From contig CAZUAH010000009.1 of NCBI GenBank assembly GCA_964617665.1, positions 5,948-69,947 of the forward strand: a stretch of DNA of 64,000 nucleotides. Direction: 5' to 3'. Source of the stretch: JADHUC01 sp964617665 (GTDB lineage Bacteria > Planctomycetota > Planctomycetia > Pirellulales > Pirellulaceae). The translations under genes were made by a program, and so were the position numbers. Of the stretch, positions 60,598-64,000 are shown piece by piece (within the stretch, counting starts at the first letter, position 1; each line of letters starts with the position of its first letter). The notes beneath the pieces are model-generated. The model saw only the letters and a list, made by a program, of their open reading frames with translations. It made no database searches and had not been told where the DNA came from.

Positions 60598-62568
60598 ATG
60601 GCAGAACTTGAAGAGCTTATCCAGACGGCAACCGACGCCAGCGGCAGCTCGTTTGGGCGACGCATGGCAGTCTCTGATTTGGGTAGATCCGACGACGATC
60701 GCGCGTTTCAGGCCTTGGCTACGTTGTTGAAGGACGAAGACCAGTACTTACGGAGGGAAGTCGTCTCGGCGTTAGCCCGAAAACGCGACTATCGCGCCGT
60801 CGAGCCTTTGATCGAGGCTCTAATTGACGATGATGACTACATCCAACGTGATGCAGCAGCAGCGTTGGGTAAACTTGGCGATATTCGGGCCATCGAGCCG
60901 CTGCAGATGCTATCGGAGGACGATTCCTATTCGGTCCGCGATGCTGCGAAACGGGCTTTGGAGGCGATCGAACGGGAACCACGAACACCTCCTCAACCGC
61001 CGCCATCACCACCACCAGCCGAGATCGGGCTCGAGTTGCCCGACGTAGAGGATGCAGCCGTCGAGCCCGAAGACGAGGAACAGGAGGAAGCGCCCGCTCC
61101 TGTCGAAACTACGCCGGACGAAATACAAGAAGAACCGTTCCCCGACGAGCCGGTCAGTGACGAAGTCGACTCGGAGATGGAAGAGGAAAGTGGTGAGGAT
61201 GTAGCTGTCGACGATATCCCCAGTGTTTCCATGGCAGAGGTTCTGGAATCGCCAGCTTCGTTTGAGATGGAACCAGTATCGGCACCCTGGGAGCAGGTCA
61301 CGGAGATTGTTGCCGCCGGGCCATCGGAGATCGTTACCGCCGAAATCGTCGTCGAACCCACGACGCAGCCTACCGCGGAGATCGAGCCACTGCCGGTCGA
61401 TGCGTTCTTGCACGGCGTCCCTGACGGGTTTTCGTGGGAGTCGGCGCGGCGGATGCAGGCATTCTTCGAGGACCAACTCCCAGACGTACAGCGAGCATAC
61501 GAGCAGTTGCACGAGCAACAGAAGAAGCTGCTCATCAGGGAACGCGATCATCACGAGATCGTGCAACAGCTTGGTTTCCGTCGCGCCGATAAAGACGATG
61601 ACATCGCCCAGTGCGAGGACGAGATTGACGCCGCCAAAGAGAAGCTCCTCAGGTTGGAACAATCCGCAGCCCGCGCGCGGAGGGAACTCAACCGTGTTAA
61701 GGCTGAGGCCAATTCTATCGGGCATCACGTCTCGAGCATGATCTGGCCAGACAAGGCTAAGAAGAATCAGCAGTTGCGTTCTGACATCGAGGCTGCCCTG
61801 CGAAAGCTGGAACAACAAACGGCGGCAACTCGCGACCGGATCTCGGAATTGAACGAGCAGCACGCCGAACTGACCGAGCCGCGCAAGAGGCTCCAGGCCG
61901 CGGCCGAAGGCTCGACGGCCGACACGGACGCCGCCGGGGAATTGGTGCGGGAGGCTAGTGAGGAGATCAACGAACGCATCACTCGGATAGTCCGGCACCT
62001 GCCGCAGGACGAGCTTGACGCGAGACTCAAGCAACTGGGTGTGATGTCCGCAGACGGAGCCTATTTTCATGCTTGCGTTACTGAGCTCATGACTGCTCTG
62101 AGCGAGCTTGACGGCACACTTTCCCAATCTAAGAAGGCCGATGTCGAATCCGATGAGGCCGTCGATCTAGCGCGCCAAGCCACCGACGCGTTAGGCTCGG
62201 CAATTGCGTCCGGTTTTCATGTCGTTGACGTCGAAATGCAAACTCCAGTACGCCTGAATGGCTCACTTCATTTCAAGGAAGACCACAGCTTCTTTGGGGG
62301 CTATTCGGGAGCGAGCGGGTCTGCCACAGGCTCAGGAACCGGGCAAGCGTCATACTCAGTCGACCAGATGGAATGGCAATCCCCTGGCGATTTCCGACAG
62401 CAGGTCGCAGATTTCGCCGAATCGTGGGCTTTGTGCGGCGAACAGACAGCCCGACGCGAGATGCTGTCTGCCATGGCAGTCGCTGGACGCCGAATAGTCG
62501 CCGAATATATCCACTTCATTCGCACGGAGTTGGAACGCGACTTCATCGAACTGCATGCCGAACGCTGA
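60598..62568 (+). CDS. HEAT-repeat and coiled-coil protein, paralogue of the next gene
   Basis: This 656-aa protein has no signal peptide. The first 125 residues are HEAT/PBS-lyase-like repeats (YLRREVVSALARKRDYRAVEP, YIQRDAAAALGKLGDIRAIEP). An acidic Pro/Glu linker follows (130-235), then a long coiled coil (about 290-440) and a C-terminal domain with a Gly/Ser stretch (GGYSGASGSATGSG). The C-terminal half aligns by eye with the 386-aa protein encoded 21 bp downstream. The ATG 60598 has a weak ribosome-binding site; a TTG 36 nt upstream is the alternative. Function unknown. Confidence 0.78.
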   Translation: MAELEELIQTATDASGSSFGRRMAVSDLGRSDDDRAFQALATLLKDEDQYLRREVVSALARKRDYRAVEPLIEALIDDDDYIQRDAAAALGKLGDIRAIEPLQMLSEDDSYSVRDAAKRALEAIEREPRTPPQPPPSPPPAEIGLELPDVEDAAVEPEDEEQEEAPAPVETTPDEIQEEPFPDEPVSDEVDSEMEEESGEDVAVDDIPSVSMAEVLESPASFEMEPVSAPWEQVTEIVAAGPSEIVTAEIVVEPTTQPTAEIEPLPVDAFLHGVPDGFSWESARRMQAFFEDQLPDVQRAYEQLHEQQKKLLIRERDHHEIVQQLGFRRADKDDDIAQCEDEIDAAKEKLLRLEQSAARARRELNRVKAEANSIGHHVSSMIWPDKAKKNQQLRSDIEAALRKLEQQTAATRDRISELNEQHAELTEPRKRLQAAAEGSTADTDAAGELVREASEEINERITRIVRHLPQDELDARLKQLGVMSADGAYFHACVTELMTALSELDGTLSQSKKADVESDEAVDLARQATDALGSAIASGFHVVDVEMQTPVRLNGSLHFKEDHSFFGGYSGASGSATGSGTGQASYSVDQMEWQSPGDFRQQVADFAESWALCGEQTARREMLSAMAVAGRRIVAEYIHFIRTELERDFIELHAER

Positions 62569-62589
62569 TCGCCGAGAGGTCTTTGACGA

Positions 62590-63750
62590 ATGACGACTAT
62601 GAACGCCTTCTTCGGACCCACGGCAGACGAGGTGCTTGCCAGCTATCGCCGCGTCAAGTACGCATCACATACGATTGAGACCCTGGTCGTCCGATTGAAG
62701 GAGCTTTGTGAGAAGCGAGATGTTCTGCGAACCCAGCATGACAGCGAGATCGAGCATCAGCAGTCACGAGTCGCGGAGACGGAAAAGCAATTGGAGGATG
62801 CAAAGCAGCAGTTGGACAGCATGGTCCGAAAGCACGACCGGTTGAAGCGGACACTGGCCAGTTTCTGGGGCAGGATGGGAATTCGGCTTCGCAGCATCTT
62901 CTCGTCGGATGCACCAAGCGTCAAAGCGGCTCGCCAACGGCTGGACGGTTTCAAACGAGGGCTAAAGAAGATCGGGGAGAAGTTTGAGTATGCGACGCGT
63001 GTGTGGACAAAGCAGAAGCGTGCTCTCGAACATTTGACCGCGCCGATCGAAGACCTGGAATTCGCCATCAATTACTTGGAACGAGAAAAGGAAATAGCAG
63101 AATCCGAGACGGCTGAACAGAACGAAGCGATCGACAATGCGATACACCGGTCTGTCCGTGCGATGACTCCCACCGTCCTGCGTCACAAACTACCGCAGCT
63201 CGCCGCACAACTTGGAAACACCGACTTCAGGCAAAGCGTGACTCGTCTAAGGAACGCCCTAGCAGAGTCGCAAGCGCTGTTGCAGCTCGGCGAAATGGGG
63301 GCAGTGAACGCGGACATCGATCGAACATTGGATAGTCTGGCCGGTGCGATAACTGCTGGTTTCGCCACAGCCGGCGGCCAGGGTAGCGGCCGAGTGGAAC
63401 TAAGCGGCCAGGGCGCGACACGTGTCAAGAAGACCCGCACGCGCCGTGAGACAACGACCGATTCGTCCGGGAGACCAACCTCGCGCACACGCACCGAGAC
63501 CTATTGGGATCGCGTAAAAGTGAAGTTCTCGGGCACTATTGACGTCGGCTTCGACGTCGAATCCAGCGAGTGGGATAAGGATACAACGGTCGAATCGCTA
63601 CGTACGGAGGCCGACGCTTGGTTCCGTCACGGCGTTTGCCGCCTAGGGGACACGGAGCTACGCAAGACAACGGACAGCCTGAAAGAAGAGATCGCCACAC
63701 TGACCGGCCACATTCGGTCGGCACTCGAGAGCTCTACGTTCACGACGTAA
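62590..63750 (+). CDS. Coiled-coil protein, paralogue of the preceding gene
   Basis: This 386-aa protein starts 21 bp after its larger neighbour. Residues about 30-190 form a coiled coil (RVAETEKQLEDAKQQLDSM). A possible turn lies near GRMGIRLRSIFSSD. Then come ALAESQALLQLGEMGAVNAD and LDSLAGAITAGF, which line up with LMTALSELDGTLSQSKKADV and TDALGSAIASGF in the neighbour. A Gly-rich stretch and an Arg/Thr-rich segment (RVKKTRTRRETTTDSSGRP) follow. No HEAT domain is present. No catalytic motif is visible; the two may form a hetero-oligomer. Confidence 0.78.
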   Translation: MTTMNAFFGPTADEVLASYRRVKYASHTIETLVVRLKELCEKRDVLRTQHDSEIEHQQSRVAETEKQLEDAKQQLDSMVRKHDRLKRTLASFWGRMGIRLRSIFSSDAPSVKAARQRLDGFKRGLKKIGEKFEYATRVWTKQKRALEHLTAPIEDLEFAINYLEREKEIAESETAEQNEAIDNAIHRSVRAMTPTVLRHKLPQLAAQLGNTDFRQSVTRLRNALAESQALLQLGEMGAVNADIDRTLDSLAGAITAGFATAGGQGSGRVELSGQGATRVKKTRTRRETTTDSSGRPTSRTRTETYWDRVKVKFSGTIDVGFDVESSEWDKDTTVESLRTEADAWFRHGVCRLGDTELRKTTDSLKEEIATLTGHIRSALESSTFTT

Positions 63751-63976
63751 CGCCGCGACCGCGGTGGGCCTCATCCGTGCTGGTCGAGCGAGTCTGTTTC
63801 CTTCGGCCCGAACGACCGGCAGGTCACGACAACGGTGCCGTCTGCAACGGTTGGCACCGCCCTTCCTTGGCGAATTCCTTTACGCTCCCGATATTTGCGA
63901 CTAGGATGAAACCGATATTCTTGAGGTGGACTAAACAGCCCAACCTGGCCGCTGTGTACTTTGGAGCGAACTCACG

Positions 63977-64000
63977 ATGAGATTGCGTAATTCAAGACGC
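63977..64000 (+). CDS. Possible start of a further gene, cut by window edge
   Basis: A frame beginning MRLRNSRR at 63977 is open to the end. TTGGAG lies about 10 nt upstream. Only eight codons are visible, so this is a guess. Confidence 0.25.

Noticed and set aside
61006..62127. Minus-strand 373-codon frame opposite the HEAT/coiled-coil gene
   Set aside because: Antisense to coiled-coil codons, which often leave the opposite strand open; no supporting signal.

Overview
The window looks like a contig or scaffold from a Planctomycetota genome, most likely a Pirellulales-like member of Planctomycetia. The evidence is the gene content: secreted PQQ-type propellers with a malectin-like tail, hydrazine-synthase-alpha-like (HzsA-like) multihaem proteins, a VPS10/sortilin-type propeller with a PDZ domain, a DUF5107-TPR protein beside a URO-D-family protein, Gfo/Idh/MocA and TIM-barrel sugar isomerases, Tat-exported enzymes and long dispersed palindromes. 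A run of ten N at 49307-49316 marks an assembly gap, so this is probably a metagenome-derived or draft assembly. I saw no rRNA, tRNA, CRISPR array, transposase, integrase or phage gene.

Layout. 1-10.2 kb: a partial secreted propeller/PDZ protein (minus strand), then a plus-strand fucoside cluster of a TIM-barrel isomerase, a GH29 fucosidase, an SSS sodium/solute symporter and a second GH29. 10.2-15.6 kb: a minus-strand pair of a giant PQQ-like propeller protein and a HEAT-repeat protein. 15.8-23.6 kb: a small two-repeat protein, two tandem paralogous membrane proteins, an FAD oxidoreductase and an HzsA-like/FGE-fold fusion. 23.7-32.2 kb: two small hypotheticals around a shared promoter region, a second HzsA-like protein with an F5/8C domain, and a translationally coupled DUF5107-TPR/URO-D pair. 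32.4-39.6 kb: a coiled-coil membrane protein, a zinc-ribbon/GYF membrane protein, several small genes, an FKBP and a double-domain alpha/beta hydrolase. 39.9-43.9 kb: a Tat-exported PHP/DUF3604-like protein and a secreted dipeptidyl-peptidase-III-like M49 protein.

43.9-53.3 kb is the metabolic core, eight co-directional genes: two L-fucose-isomerase-like proteins (one with a Tat signal), a Gfo/Idh/MocA dehydrogenase, an FGGY kinase, a shikimate-dehydrogenase-like protein, a D-2-hydroxyacid dehydrogenase, a KDPG-type aldolase and a TIM-barrel isomerase/epimerase. They form four gene pairs with 2-26 bp inside each pair, and a long inverted repeat follows every pair. With the two fucosidases and the symporter at the left end, the simplest reading is secreted release of fucose or a related deoxysugar, sodium-coupled uptake and a non-canonical cytoplasmic route to pyruvate. 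The pathway order is my inference. 53.5-64 kb: a full-length Lhr-type helicase, an ankyrin-containing protein, a Nei-type DNA glycosylase and two adjacent coiled-coil proteins of unknown function that are paralogous to each other, one carrying an added HEAT domain.

The strongest leads for something undescribed are (1) the palindrome-punctuated sugar-acid pathway, (2) the HEAT/coiled-coil paralogue pair at 60.6-63.8 kb and (3) active-site changes in one GH29, one isomerase-like protein and the FGE-fold domain. All calls come from reading motifs by eye; no database search was run.
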